Origin: Dehalococcoidia bacterium
Lineage (GTDB): Bacteria > Chloroflexota > Dehalococcoidia > SZUA-161
NCBI GenBank assembly: GCA_014859215.1
Contig: JACUUS010000151.1
Coordinates: 1 to 5,487 of the forward strand
DNA length: 5,487 nt
Direction: 5' to 3'
Both the position numbers and the translations under genes were made by a program. Shown here piece by piece: positions 1-4,809 of the stretch. The notes beneath the pieces are model-generated. The model was not told the DNA's origin. It did not search any database and saw only the letters and a program-made list of their open reading frames with translations. Numbering within the stretch: position 1 is the stretch's first letter; every line of letters begins with the position of its first letter.

Positions 1-20
1 AGAGACTGCACCCGAAATCT

Positions 21-851
21 TCACAACCCAAGAAGCTCGTTTCGCGGAAGGCTCCCCATATCGCCGGCAATGTTGCTGATTAAACGATTGGGGTCAACCA
101 TCTGCGGATGCAGCTTGAGGCCCCCTATTTCAACCCTGGCCAGGTCGAGCAATTCATCAATACGGTTGTTCAAGTTGGATGCCCCGCGGTGGATATTCCG
201 GGCAACGCTTTGCCAGGGCTGTTCGCTGAGTTCATCAACCAGCAGTTCGCTTGAAAAGAGAATGGGTGTTAGCGGAGTCTTGAGCTCATGCACCAAAGCT
301 CGCGTGAACTCAATTCTCTTGTTTACCTCGTTTTCCAGTTTCTTGCGCAGGTTTTTTTCACTCTCATAAAGCCTGCGTAGCTTTGCCTCTGCCCTGACGC
401 GATCGGTGATATCCAGAGAGTGTCCCAGAGTGGCTCTTCTGCCCTCGTACTGGACTGAAACAACCCCTTCATGCACCCAACGTATTTGCCTGTCTTTGCC
501 GACTACCCGGTATATATAAGGTGTAGTGAGCTCTCCTTTGAGCATCTTTATCGCTTTTTCCCTGACGGTTTCTCTATCTGCCGGGTATACAAGGTCGAGC
601 GAGTTGCTTCCCGTCAATTTCTCCGCATTTACACCCAGCAAATTCTGGAATTGTTCATTCGCGAACACAAATTTACCGTCTTGCACCACAAACAGCCCTA
701 CGGGTGAATTGATGCGGAAAATGTGAAGCAATGCCCCTGCCCGTTTATGAAGCCTCTCCCTCGCCTCCAGGTCGCTCACCCGTTTGCGCAGAGTCTTCAG
801 TTCAACCATTAGCTTCTTCTTGTTCTCGTCGCCGCGTTTTGGGGCAGTCAT
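21..851 (-). CDS. PAS-HisKA sensor histidine kinase, truncated before the ATPase domain
   Basis: This 276-residue protein is the front half of a cytoplasmic sensor histidine kinase. Residues 8-45 are charged and coiled-coil-like. A PAS domain spans about 45-152 and ends in the usual 'GHSLDITDR' exit motif. A second coiled coil (153-180) leads into a HisKA dimerisation domain at about 181-245, whose H-box reads LVHELKTPLTP with the phospho-acceptor at His188. No transmembrane segment or signal peptide is visible, so the sensor should act in the cytoplasm. The N, G1 and G2 boxes of a HATPase_c domain are absent: the frame stops at 21-23, soon after the HisKA domain. Alone it could dimerise and accept a phosphate but not bind ATP. 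In a shifted frame from position 45 down to 1, the reading is open and gives AKRASWVVKISGAVS, which resembles the strand that usually follows at this point. A frameshift with the ATPase domain beyond the window edge is therefore possible. The start is ATG at 849-851. No response regulator is in the window. Confidence 0.8.
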   Translation of the reverse strand: MTAPKRGDENKKKLMVELKTLRKRVSDLEARERLHKRAGALLHIFRINSPVGLFVVQDGKFVFANEQFQNLLGVNAEKLTGSNSLDLVYPADRETVREKAIKMLKGELTTPYIYRVVGKDRQIRWVHEGVVSVQYEGRRATLGHSLDITDRVRAEAKLRRLYESEKNLRKKLENEVNKRIEFTRALVHELKTPLTPILFSSELLVDELSEQPWQSVARNIHRGASNLNNRIDELLDLARVEIGGLKLHPQMVDPNRLISNIAGDMGSLPRNELLGL

Positions 852-1134
852 ACTGATATTATACTACCTCTGGCTTAGGGCTTGCGGCAAAAGAAGCTGG
901 AAAGACTTACCGGGAGAGTGGTTATAGTCGGGTCGCTGGAACATTCAATTTGGCCGTTCGGTGGTGGGAGGTTAAGCACTGCATAACAGGTACGCTTCCC
1001 GAACTGTGGCCGGTTCTGGCGGAAGCATGCCGGGGAGTGAACCTGATTCTGCCGGGCGCATTGCGGAATCATCAGACTTTCGGTATGCTCAAGGGGTGAT
1101 GGAAGAGGGGGCATAGCGCAACAAGAACCTGGTC
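852..1134. other. Spacer without a recognisable gene
   Basis: This stretch separates the leftward kinase from the rightward rnhA stub. On the plus strand one frame stays open from 857 to a TGA at 1096-1098 (about 80 codons), with a fairly protein-like reading such as GKTYRESGYSRVAG and LPELWPVLAEACRG. It has no ATG start and no ribosome binding site, and I recognise no family. It could be the tail of a decayed gene or chance. No tRNA, terminator or repeat is evident. Confidence 0.3.
858..870 (-). promoter_or_regulatory. Possible -10 box and weak ribosome binding site of the sensor kinase
   Basis: On the minus strand a perfect TATAAT lies at 863-858, only six bases before the kinase start codon, and GAGG lies at 870-867, about 15 bases before it. 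The two cannot both serve the same transcript in the ordinary way: TATAAT as a -10 box would give a leaderless or nearly leaderless mRNA, while GAGG as a Shine-Dalgarno needs a promoter further upstream. I see no good -35 box at the proper distance. The TATAAT may be chance. Confidence 0.22.
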
Positions 1135-1253
1135 ATGAGTACAGACAGAATCCAGATACACTGCGACGGGGCCTGTGCGGGCAACGGGCGCAGGCGCAAC
1201 AGGGGCGGGTGGGCCGCCATTCTGGTGCACAAAGGCAGGACCAGGACCGTCTC
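1135..1253 (+). pseudogene. 5' fragment of a ribonuclease HI gene (duplicate of 1941-2059)
   Basis: The first 40 codons read as the N-terminus of RNase HI and carry the first catalytic aspartate (Asp11 in IHCDGACAGN). Homology then stops abruptly after 1253. The Glu, the second and third Asp, and the active-site-loop His that complete the RNase H site are all missing, so the fragment cannot be an active nuclease. Compared with the intact gene downstream, bases 1147-1253 are identical and the first 12 bases differ at 1139, 1141 and 1146. Upstream of the ATG the two copies share nothing obvious. The reading frame stays open into unrelated sequence until 1512, overlapping the first part of hicA in another frame. 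That 125-codon chimeric ORF has no family signature after residue 40 and no convincing Shine-Dalgarno. I read it as a rearrangement scar rather than a functional gene. Confidence 0.85.
1147..1253 (+). repeat. 107-bp perfect direct repeat, copy 1
   Basis: This is base-for-base identical to 1953-2059, 806 bp downstream in the same orientation. It covers codons 5 to 40 of RNase HI, and identity extends to synonymous positions. The left edge fades through a 12-bp stretch with three mismatches that ends at the ATG; the right edge is sharp at 1253/1254. The spacing and position flank the hicAB pair. Confidence 0.97.
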
Positions 1254-1396
1254 GCCGGAGTCCGCACGATGGCGAGCAGCACGCTGGCGGCATCATACAG
1301 GTCCAGCATATGGCGTGGTCTGCAGCCTGTATAGAATGACCAAAGAGGTCTTCTCGGTATCACTCGGAGATCAGCTATCCTTACTGGAAGGGTACA
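1254..1396. other. Junction segment between the rnhA stub and hicA, with possible hicAB control sites
   Basis: Up to about 1320 the sequence is GC-rich and unlike anything else in the window. On the minus strand it reads HMLDLYDAASVLLAIVRTP, which looks protein-like, but no family can be assigned. From about 1325 the composition turns AT-richer, like the hicAB pair. Weak control signals here are a TATAGA box at 1330-1335 without a clear -35, an inverted repeat GACC-N5-GGTC at 1338-1350, and a direct CTCGG repeat at 1353-1357 and 1363-1367. TA modules are usually autorepressed from a site just upstream of the first gene, so these are candidates for a hicAB promoter and operator, but none is strong. 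Confidence 0.2.
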
Positions 1397-1597
1397 GTGA
1401 AGTTCAGCGAACTGGTCAGACTTCTGGAGCGGAATGGCTTCGAGCTTATACGCGAAAAAGGCTCTATACGTTATTATGCCAGGCCAGGAATAGACAAGTT
1501 GATCAGGATTGATTATCATGGCTCTAAAGAGGTCCCCACCGGGACTTGTGAAGCTATCCTGAAGGCCGCCGGCTTGAAGCAGAAGGGTGAGAAGTAG
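1397..1597 (+). CDS. hicA: HicA-family toxin (mRNA interferase type)
   Basis: HicA toxins are small double-stranded-RNA-binding-fold proteins that cleave mRNA and are neutralised by HicB. This 66-residue protein has the family's alpha-beta-beta-beta-alpha layout: a first helix FSELVRLLERNGFELIR (3-19), then KGSIRYYARPG, LIRIDYHGSKEVPTGT (35-50), and the closing helix AILKAAGL (53-60) that is typical of HicA. The start is a GTG at 1397-1399, four bases after the strong Shine-Dalgarno GGAAGGG (1386-1392). An oddity is that the family's usual catalytic His, normally just after 'GS' in the first strand (GSH), is Ile24 here; His41 in DYHGSKE is the only histidine. It may belong to a variant subfamily, use His41, or be weakened. 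The antitoxin gene follows after one base, so the two are co-transcribed and probably translationally coupled. The gene is AT-richer than the flanking rnhA sequences, consistent with transfer. Confidence 0.85.
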   Translation: MKFSELVRLLERNGFELIREKGSIRYYARPGIDKLIRIDYHGSKEVPTGTCEAILKAAGLKQKGEK

Positions 1598-1598
1598 C

Positions 1599-1847
1599 AT
1601 GATAAACTTGAAGTACTCTTTGGTGATAGAAGCAACGGAAGATCCTTCCTTCTTCGCCTTCTACTCGCCGGACCTGGAGGGCTTTTCGGGGGTCGGGCAC
1701 TCTATAGAAGATTGTCTTTACAAAGCGAAGTGGGGAATGGAGGAGCATATCGCTCTTCTTAAAGAGCGGGGCCTGCCTGTTCCAGAGCTCCGTCGCGATG
1801 TTACTATCACGATCAAGAACGAGAAACGTTTGGCGCCGGCGAATTAG
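1599..1847 (+). CDS. hicB: HicB-family antitoxin
   Basis: HicB antitoxins bind and block HicA and often repress their own operon. The 82-residue product starts MINLKYSLVIEA and has the HicB core: a beta-strand pair with FFAFYSPDLEGFSGVG (where 'PDLEGFSGVG' matches the family's typical PDLPGxxxxG turn), then a helix SIEDCLYKAKWGMEEHIALLKERG, and a short tail PVPELRRDVTI. I chose ATG at 1599 over an in-frame GTG at 1587 because it gives the standard N-terminus and leaves one base after the hicA stop; GAGAAG at 1589-1594 and AAGGG at 1583-1587 are possible binding sites. The protein ends after the core, with no obvious ribbon-helix-helix or helix-turn-helix domain, so DNA binding and autorepression are uncertain. 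The toxin-first order is usual for hicAB. Confidence 0.85.
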   Translation: MINLKYSLVIEATEDPSFFAFYSPDLEGFSGVGHSIEDCLYKAKWGMEEHIALLKERGLPVPELRRDVTITIKNEKRLAPAN

Positions 1848-1940
1848 GCCGCACAAGCAAGGTGTTCTACCGGGGTAACGGGTCCAGACACCCACCGGCT
1901 AACCCGGCCAGATGAGTCTTTCGCTTACTTCACGCCGAGA

Positions 1941-2405
1941 ATGACTTCAGATAGAATCCAGATACACTGCGACGGGGCCTGTGCGGGCAACGGGCGCAGG
2001 CGCAACAGGGGCGGGTGGGCCGCCATTCTGGTGCACAAAGGCAGGACCAGGACCGTCTCCGGCGGCGAGCCCGACACCACCAACCAGCGGATGGAGCTAA
2101 CCGCCTGCATCAAGGGACTGGAGAGCGTAAAGGACGGCAGAGCCGGGATCGATGTGTACTCGGACAGCGCCTACCTGGTGAACTGCTTCAGGGACAGGTG
2201 GCACGAGAGGTGGGTGAGGAACGGCTGGAAAAACTACAGGAAACAGCCCGTCGAGAACCGCGATCTGTGGGAGCGCCTTCTCAAGCTGGTTGCCAGATAC
2301 GACGTCAGCTTCCACAAGGTCAGCGGCCACTCCGGTAACGTCCTCAACGAGGCGGCCGACAGGCTCGCCAGGGCCGCGATGAAAGAGGCCCGTCCGGGCG
2401 CGTAA
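1941..2405 (+). CDS. rnhA: Ribonuclease HI
   Basis: RNase HI cuts the RNA strand of RNA-DNA hybrids, removing R-loops and primers in the cytoplasm. The 154-residue product matches the usual length of bacterial RNase HI (155 in E. coli). All catalytic residues are present: Asp11 (HCDGAC), Glu52 (NQRMELTA), Asp75 (VYSDSAYLV) and Asp140 (NEAADRLA), plus the active-site-loop His130 (KVSGHSG). The basic WHERWVRNGWKNYRKQPVENRDLW segment (87-110) is the hybrid-binding handle region. Between the first catalytic motif and GGW, the usual GNPGPGG turn is replaced by a longer, arginine-rich GNGRRRNRGG. The start ATG at 1941 has no good Shine-Dalgarno. The upstream 93 bases after hicB are not shared with the front of the stub at 1135, so this gene may have lost or changed its original promoter. 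Bases 1953-2059 are duplicated upstream. Confidence 0.93.
   Translation: MTSDRIQIHCDGACAGNGRRRNRGGWAAILVHKGRTRTVSGGEPDTTNQRMELTACIKGLESVKDGRAGIDVYSDSAYLVNCFRDRWHERWVRNGWKNYRKQPVENRDLWERLLKLVARYDVSFHKVSGHSGNVLNEAADRLARAAMKEARPGA
1953..2059 (+). repeat. 107-bp perfect direct repeat, copy 2 (inside rnhA)
   Basis: This is identical to 1147-1253 in the same orientation. Here the repeat is part of an intact RNase HI gene, so this copy is either the original or the replacement that kept the gene working. Recombination between the copies would delete 806 bp, including hicAB, and leave one complete rnhA. Confidence 0.97.
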
Positions 2406-2436
2406 CGGGCGGATTCTGACGCGAATGAAGCGAGGT

Positions 2437-2459
2437 CTGTGCCATGTTCACGGACACAG
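2437..2459. terminator. Imperfect hairpin after rnhA
   Basis: The segment folds as CTGTG/CACAG outer arms with CCATG/CACGG inner arms, giving nine pairs with one bulge and one mismatch around a TT loop. It starts about 30 bases after the rnhA stop, in the gap between convergent genes, where a two-way terminator would make sense. There is no T run on either side, so intrinsic termination is doubtful. Confidence 0.25.
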
Positions 2460-2468
2460 CCGCTCTCA

Positions 2469-2503
2469 ACCCTCATCCCTGCCTTCTCCCAGTCTTGGGA
2501 TAA
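2469..2503. repeat. Degenerate dispersed-repeat-like segment with TCCCA/TGGGA hairpin
   Basis: The sequence CCCTCATCCCTGCCTTCTCC resembles the 'CCCTCAcCCT..CTCTCCC' intergenic boilerplate seen in many bacterial genomes. It ends in a perfect 5-bp hairpin, TCCCA (2487-2491) and TGGGA (2496-2500), with a four-base loop. Only one copy is in this window, so its repetitive nature is inferred from general familiarity with such elements. Confidence 0.3.
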
Positions 2504-2566
2504 GGAGTTGCGAGCGTAGCCCGTCTTTATGCCGTGCCGCGACGCTGTTTCGGTGTCATGAGCCGT

Positions 2567-2601
2567 AGACCGCCGCCTTGCTGACGCTCCTCGCGATGAC
2601 A
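2567..2601 (-). repeat. REP-like element of the 'GTCATTGCGAGGAGCG' type, degenerate
   Basis: On the minus strand, starting at 2600, the sequence reads GTCATCGCGAGGAGCGTCAG and continues CAAGGCGGCGGTCT. This matches the pattern of a widespread intergenic repeat, GTCATTGCGAGGAGCG followed by a variable link and a CAATCT-like end, best known to me from Chloroflexota and other anaerobe genomes. A single degenerate copy is present. It lies in the spacer between the convergent rnhA and nitronate monooxygenase genes, the usual kind of location. Confidence 0.4.
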
Positions 2602-2661
2602 TGAAGATGTGACCATGGATCGGGCGGCGCAGGTTACCGCCAAAGAGGTCGTGCCAGCCCC

Positions 2662-3786
2662 CTAAAGCGAGTCCAGGACCTGCCGCGCTCCCGCCACCAT
2701 CTCCTCCACCACCTGCTTCGCGGCCTTCAGGCTCCCGATCATGCCTACGCATTGACCCGCCGGAGCGGGCACAATATCCGCCATATCTGCCTCGTATGCT
2801 CCGTCCAGTATGGGTACGATGGCGATTGACTGCAGAGGCATGGGCAGGGTGGGCAGCCCTTCTTTATGCCACGCCTCGATCAGCCTGTTCTTCAGGTACC
2901 TGGCCTGTTTGCCGGTGATCACCTTGGACACCACCGTGTCGTCCTCGGTGCTGTCGACTATAAGCTGCTTGTGATAGTCCTCGAAGATGGCCTCGTGGGT
3001 GCCGAGGAACGCCGTGCCGCACCAGACGCCCGCGGCCCCCAGCGCCAGCGCCGCGACCAGCCCCCGGCCGTCGCCGATGCCCCCGCCGGCTACCACGGGG
3101 ATTGGCGAAACAGCGTCCACGACCTGCGGGATGAGGACCATCGTCCCTATCCGGCTGTTGTGACCTCCCGCCTCCGCTCCCGAAGCCACGATGATGTCCA
3201 CTCCGCTTCTGACAAGGCGGCGGGCTCCCCTCACGCTGGCGACCACGCCGATCACCTTGATATTCTTGGAGTGGCACTCCTCTATCCAGGGCGCCGGGTC
3301 ACCCAGCGCCGCCGCCCAGACAGGTACCCGGTACTCGATAATAACCTCGATCTGCTTCTTGAAGTCCTCCTGGGACCAGATAGTATCGTCGGCTATTTTG
3401 CCGAGGTACCCCTTGCCGCCGCCGGGCGCGGGCACCCCCAGTTCCTTCCTCAGCTTCTCAATAACATTGGGCTGGTCCGAAGCGACCGACGGCATGTCGG
3501 CCTGGATTTCTGCCGTACTTCCCGAAAGGGGGACATCCGGCGGCAGCAGGGTATCCACGCCAAAAGGCCTGTCGGTGAGGGTCATGGTCTTCCTTATCAT
3601 CTCCTCGACCTTGTAAGGGGAAAGGAAGGCGCAGCCGAGAACGCCCAGCCCTCCCGCGTTGGATACCGCCGCCACGAGCTCCGGCCCGGATACGGGACCT
3701 CCCATACCGCCCATGCCGGCCAGGACTATGGGGTACCTGATGTCCAGCATGTCGCACAGACTGGTATGCAGGGCGTTTCCTTTCAT
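2662..3786 (-). CDS. Nitronate monooxygenase / 2-nitropropane dioxygenase family FMN enzyme
   Basis: The 374-residue product is a TIM-barrel flavoprotein of the NMO/FabK family; characterised members oxidise alkyl nitronates with O2 or reduce enoyl-ACP. N-terminal RYPIVLAGMGGMGGP (17-31) is the first FMN-binding strand and loop, and AAVSNAGGLGVLG follows. ASGAEAGGH (201-209) is the family's hallmark, ending in the active-site His209. PVVAGGGIGDGRG (230-242) and GAAGVWCGTAFLGTHEA (250-266) form the phosphate-binding part of the barrel, and PAGQCVGMI (342-350) is the conserved C-terminal segment. Residues 84-142 form an insertion with a glycine-rich PAPGGGKGYLG stretch. No signal peptide is present, so it should be cytoplasmic. 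The start ATG at 3784-3786 is fixed by a full Shine-Dalgarno. It stands alone as a transcription unit, convergent with rnhA. The true substrate cannot be told from sequence; NMO, FabK-like reductase or another acyl-related role are all open. Confidence 0.88.
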   Translation of the reverse strand: MKGNALHTSLCDMLDIRYPIVLAGMGGMGGPVSGPELVAAVSNAGGLGVLGCAFLSPYKVEEMIRKTMTLTDRPFGVDTLLPPDVPLSGSTAEIQADMPSVASDQPNVIEKLRKELGVPAPGGGKGYLGKIADDTIWSQEDFKKQIEVIIEYRVPVWAAALGDPAPWIEECHSKNIKVIGVVASVRGARRLVRSGVDIIVASGAEAGGHNSRIGTMVLIPQVVDAVSPIPVVAGGGIGDGRGLVAALALGAAGVWCGTAFLGTHEAIFEDYHKQLIVDSTEDDTVVSKVITGKQARYLKNRLIEAWHKEGLPTLPMPLQSIAIVPILDGAYEADMADIVPAPAGQCVGMIGSLKAAKQVVEEMVAGARQVLDSL

Positions 3787-3792
3787 CTTCTT

Positions 3793-3845
3793 CTCCTTAC
3801 CCGCTTTGTCGTCATATAGTAGTACAGGGCGGCATATTCGCGCAA
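3793..3845 (-). promoter_or_regulatory. Ribosome binding site and candidate promoter of the NMO gene
   Basis: AAGGAG at 3798-3793 is a perfect Shine-Dalgarno six bases before the ATG and settles the start. Further upstream, a TACTAT box (3821-3816) and a TTGCGC box (3845-3840) are spaced by 18 bases, a plausible sigma-70-type promoter giving a short leader. The ribosome site is sure; the promoter is a weak match. Confidence 0.45.
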
Positions 3846-3874
3846 GTATCCGGTCTGCCCATTATTCGGGGACG

Positions 3875-4024
3875 GTAGCTACAGTATTTACTCATTACCT
3901 GGCTCTGGCCGATATCATGGGCCGCGATTTCTGGACCGCCGATGAACGGTTTTTCAATGCAGTCAAGGAGCGGCAGCCAAGGGTAAGATGGCTGGGCAGC
4001 TGTGCGAATCAACCAAGGTCATAG
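3875..4024 (+). pseudogene. C-terminal remnant of a PIN-domain (VapC-like) toxin
   Basis: In this frame the sequence ends HYLALADIMGRDFWTADERF followed by FNAVKERQPRVRWLG and a stop at 4022-4024. This is the closing part of a PIN-domain ribonuclease: helix 'YLALA', the strand and acidic loop 'TADERF', and the final 'VRWLG'. About two thirds of a normal VapC of roughly 130 residues is missing, including the first acidic residues. The third acidic position, usually in 'YDAxYLALA', is disrupted here (VFTHYLALA). There is no start or binding site nearby, and no VapB antitoxin gene is seen. Upstream the homology fades into the promoter region of the NMO gene; downstream (4025-4182) I see no gene or structure. 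It is a decayed toxin gene cut by a rearrangement. Confidence 0.65.
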
Positions 4025-4182
4025 TGGGACAAGGTACGAGTCGCCGGACAATGCTCTCGTAAATGCTTGGCTCCCTTTTCCAGCCAGTCTCCTCAATGAA
4101 GCATGCCCGGCCTGAAGGAGCCGCGTCGTGCGTAGTTCCCATCAATCGGGGGTGTGGCCAATACTTGACCTTCAAGCACAAC

Positions 4183-4687
4183 CTACGCCCCGTACCTCTC
4201 CATGACCCTCCGGGCGAAAGCCCGCGCGCGGTCCAGTCTTGCGGCGTCCGGCTGGCCGATCGTATCCGGCCGGTCCTCCGCCCAGGCGGAAAGCTGCGGG
4301 TCTCCGCTGTTCTTCATGAACTCAGCCACGTTCTCCGCGAGCTCCCCCTGGCAGTGGAACATGTCCACGATGTTGGCGCCGGCGGCGGCCGCCTGGCACG
4401 CGTCCAGCCACTCGGCAAGCAGGGGCTCGCCTTCCTCGGGCGTGGCATGCGTTATGAACAGGACAATGTCCTTCCCCGCGGCATGCTTCTCCAGGAACTC
4501 CCTGTCCGCCTGGCCCGGCCCGTAAGCCTGGATGGGGAACCCGACGAAGTAGAGGTCGTAAACCCTCCAGCCCGTCCAGGTCCTTGATCTCCTTGAGGTC
4601 CTTCGCGGCCCTGATCTGCCCGTAGATCGCTTCAGCCACTTTCCTTGTATTACCCGTAGCCGATGTATACGCTACCAGCACTCTCAT
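4183..4687 (-). pseudogene. Flavodoxin-family protein gene, broken by a single-base frameshift
   Basis: Flavodoxins are small FMN electron carriers. Frame one starts MRVLVAYTSATGNTRKVAEA, with the FMN-phosphate loop TSATGNTRKVAEAIY (8-22). At about 4558-4562 it goes out of frame. Removing one T from the GGTTTAC stretch restores YDLYFVGFPIQAYGPG, then FLEKHAAGKDIVLFITHATP, ANIVDMFHCQGELAENV and the C-terminal ARAFARRVMERYGA, ending at the TAG at 4183-4185. The repaired product would be about 167 residues, normal for a flavodoxin with the extended C-terminus of the 'flavodoxin family protein' type. The shift is at a run of only three identical bases, so it may be a real mutation or a sequencing or assembly error. 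Both halves keep clean coding character, which suggests the break is recent. The start has a good Shine-Dalgarno, AAGGGG (4700-4695), seven bases upstream. It follows the SDR gene by 122 bases and is separated from it by a hairpin. Confidence 0.82.
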
Positions 4688-4742
4688 GCCGGCCCCCCTT
4701 CTGCGCCCTGCGGCGGCATCCTATAGTTGAAGATTATCACCT

Positions 4743-4780
4743 GCTGTCGAAAAGCGCACGGGGCGCTCTTCCCGGACAGC
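4743..4780 (-). terminator. Nested hairpin, candidate terminator after the SDR gene
   Basis: On the minus strand, 30 bases beyond the SDR stop, outer arms GCTGTC (4780-4775) and GACAGC (4748-4743) enclose an inner stem AGCGC/GCGCT (4767-4763 with 4757-4753) around a five-base loop. The inner stem runs directly into TTTT (4753-4750) on the minus strand, so the inner hairpin with its short T tail looks like an intrinsic terminator. The outer arms could form an alternative fold. It separates the SDR transcript from the flavodoxin gene. Confidence 0.45.
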
Positions 4781-4809
4781 GGTCTTCAGCCTGAAATGAG
4801 CACACCTCT

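Noticed and set aside
1133..1600. 155-codon minus-strand reading frame across the rnhA stub and hicA
   Set aside because: It is antisense to well-supported HicA and RNase HI coding sequence and shows no family of its own; only the short HMLDLYDAASVLLAIV part, outside those genes, looks protein-like.
1870..1907. CCGGG/CCCGG arms between hicB and rnhA as a terminator
   Set aside because: Only the outer five pairs and an inner GGGT/ACCC match; the middle does not pair and no T run follows.
1147..2059. Template/variable repeat pair of a diversity-generating retroelement
   Set aside because: The repeats are identical over 107 bp with no adenine-specific changes, and no reverse transcriptase is present.
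1135..2059. Insertion sequence or composite transposon carrying hicAB
   Set aside because: No transposase, terminal inverted repeats or short target duplication is seen; the 107-bp repeats are coding sequence from rnhA rather than element ends.
2866..3819. 317-codon plus-strand frame opposite the NMO gene
   Set aside because: The minus strand has clear family motifs and a perfect ribosome binding site; the plus frame is a GC-rich shadow.
4025..4182. Possible small gene on either strand between the PIN remnant and the flavodoxin stop
   Set aside because: Open frames here lack binding sites and any recognisable motif, and the longest are overlaps with neighbouring genes.
4556..4562. Heptamer G-GGT-TTA in the flavodoxin (minus strand) as a programmed -1 frameshift site
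   Set aside because: The pattern fits X-XXY-YYZ, but restoring the flavodoxin frame needs a +1 shift; a -1 shift would not reach the correct frame.
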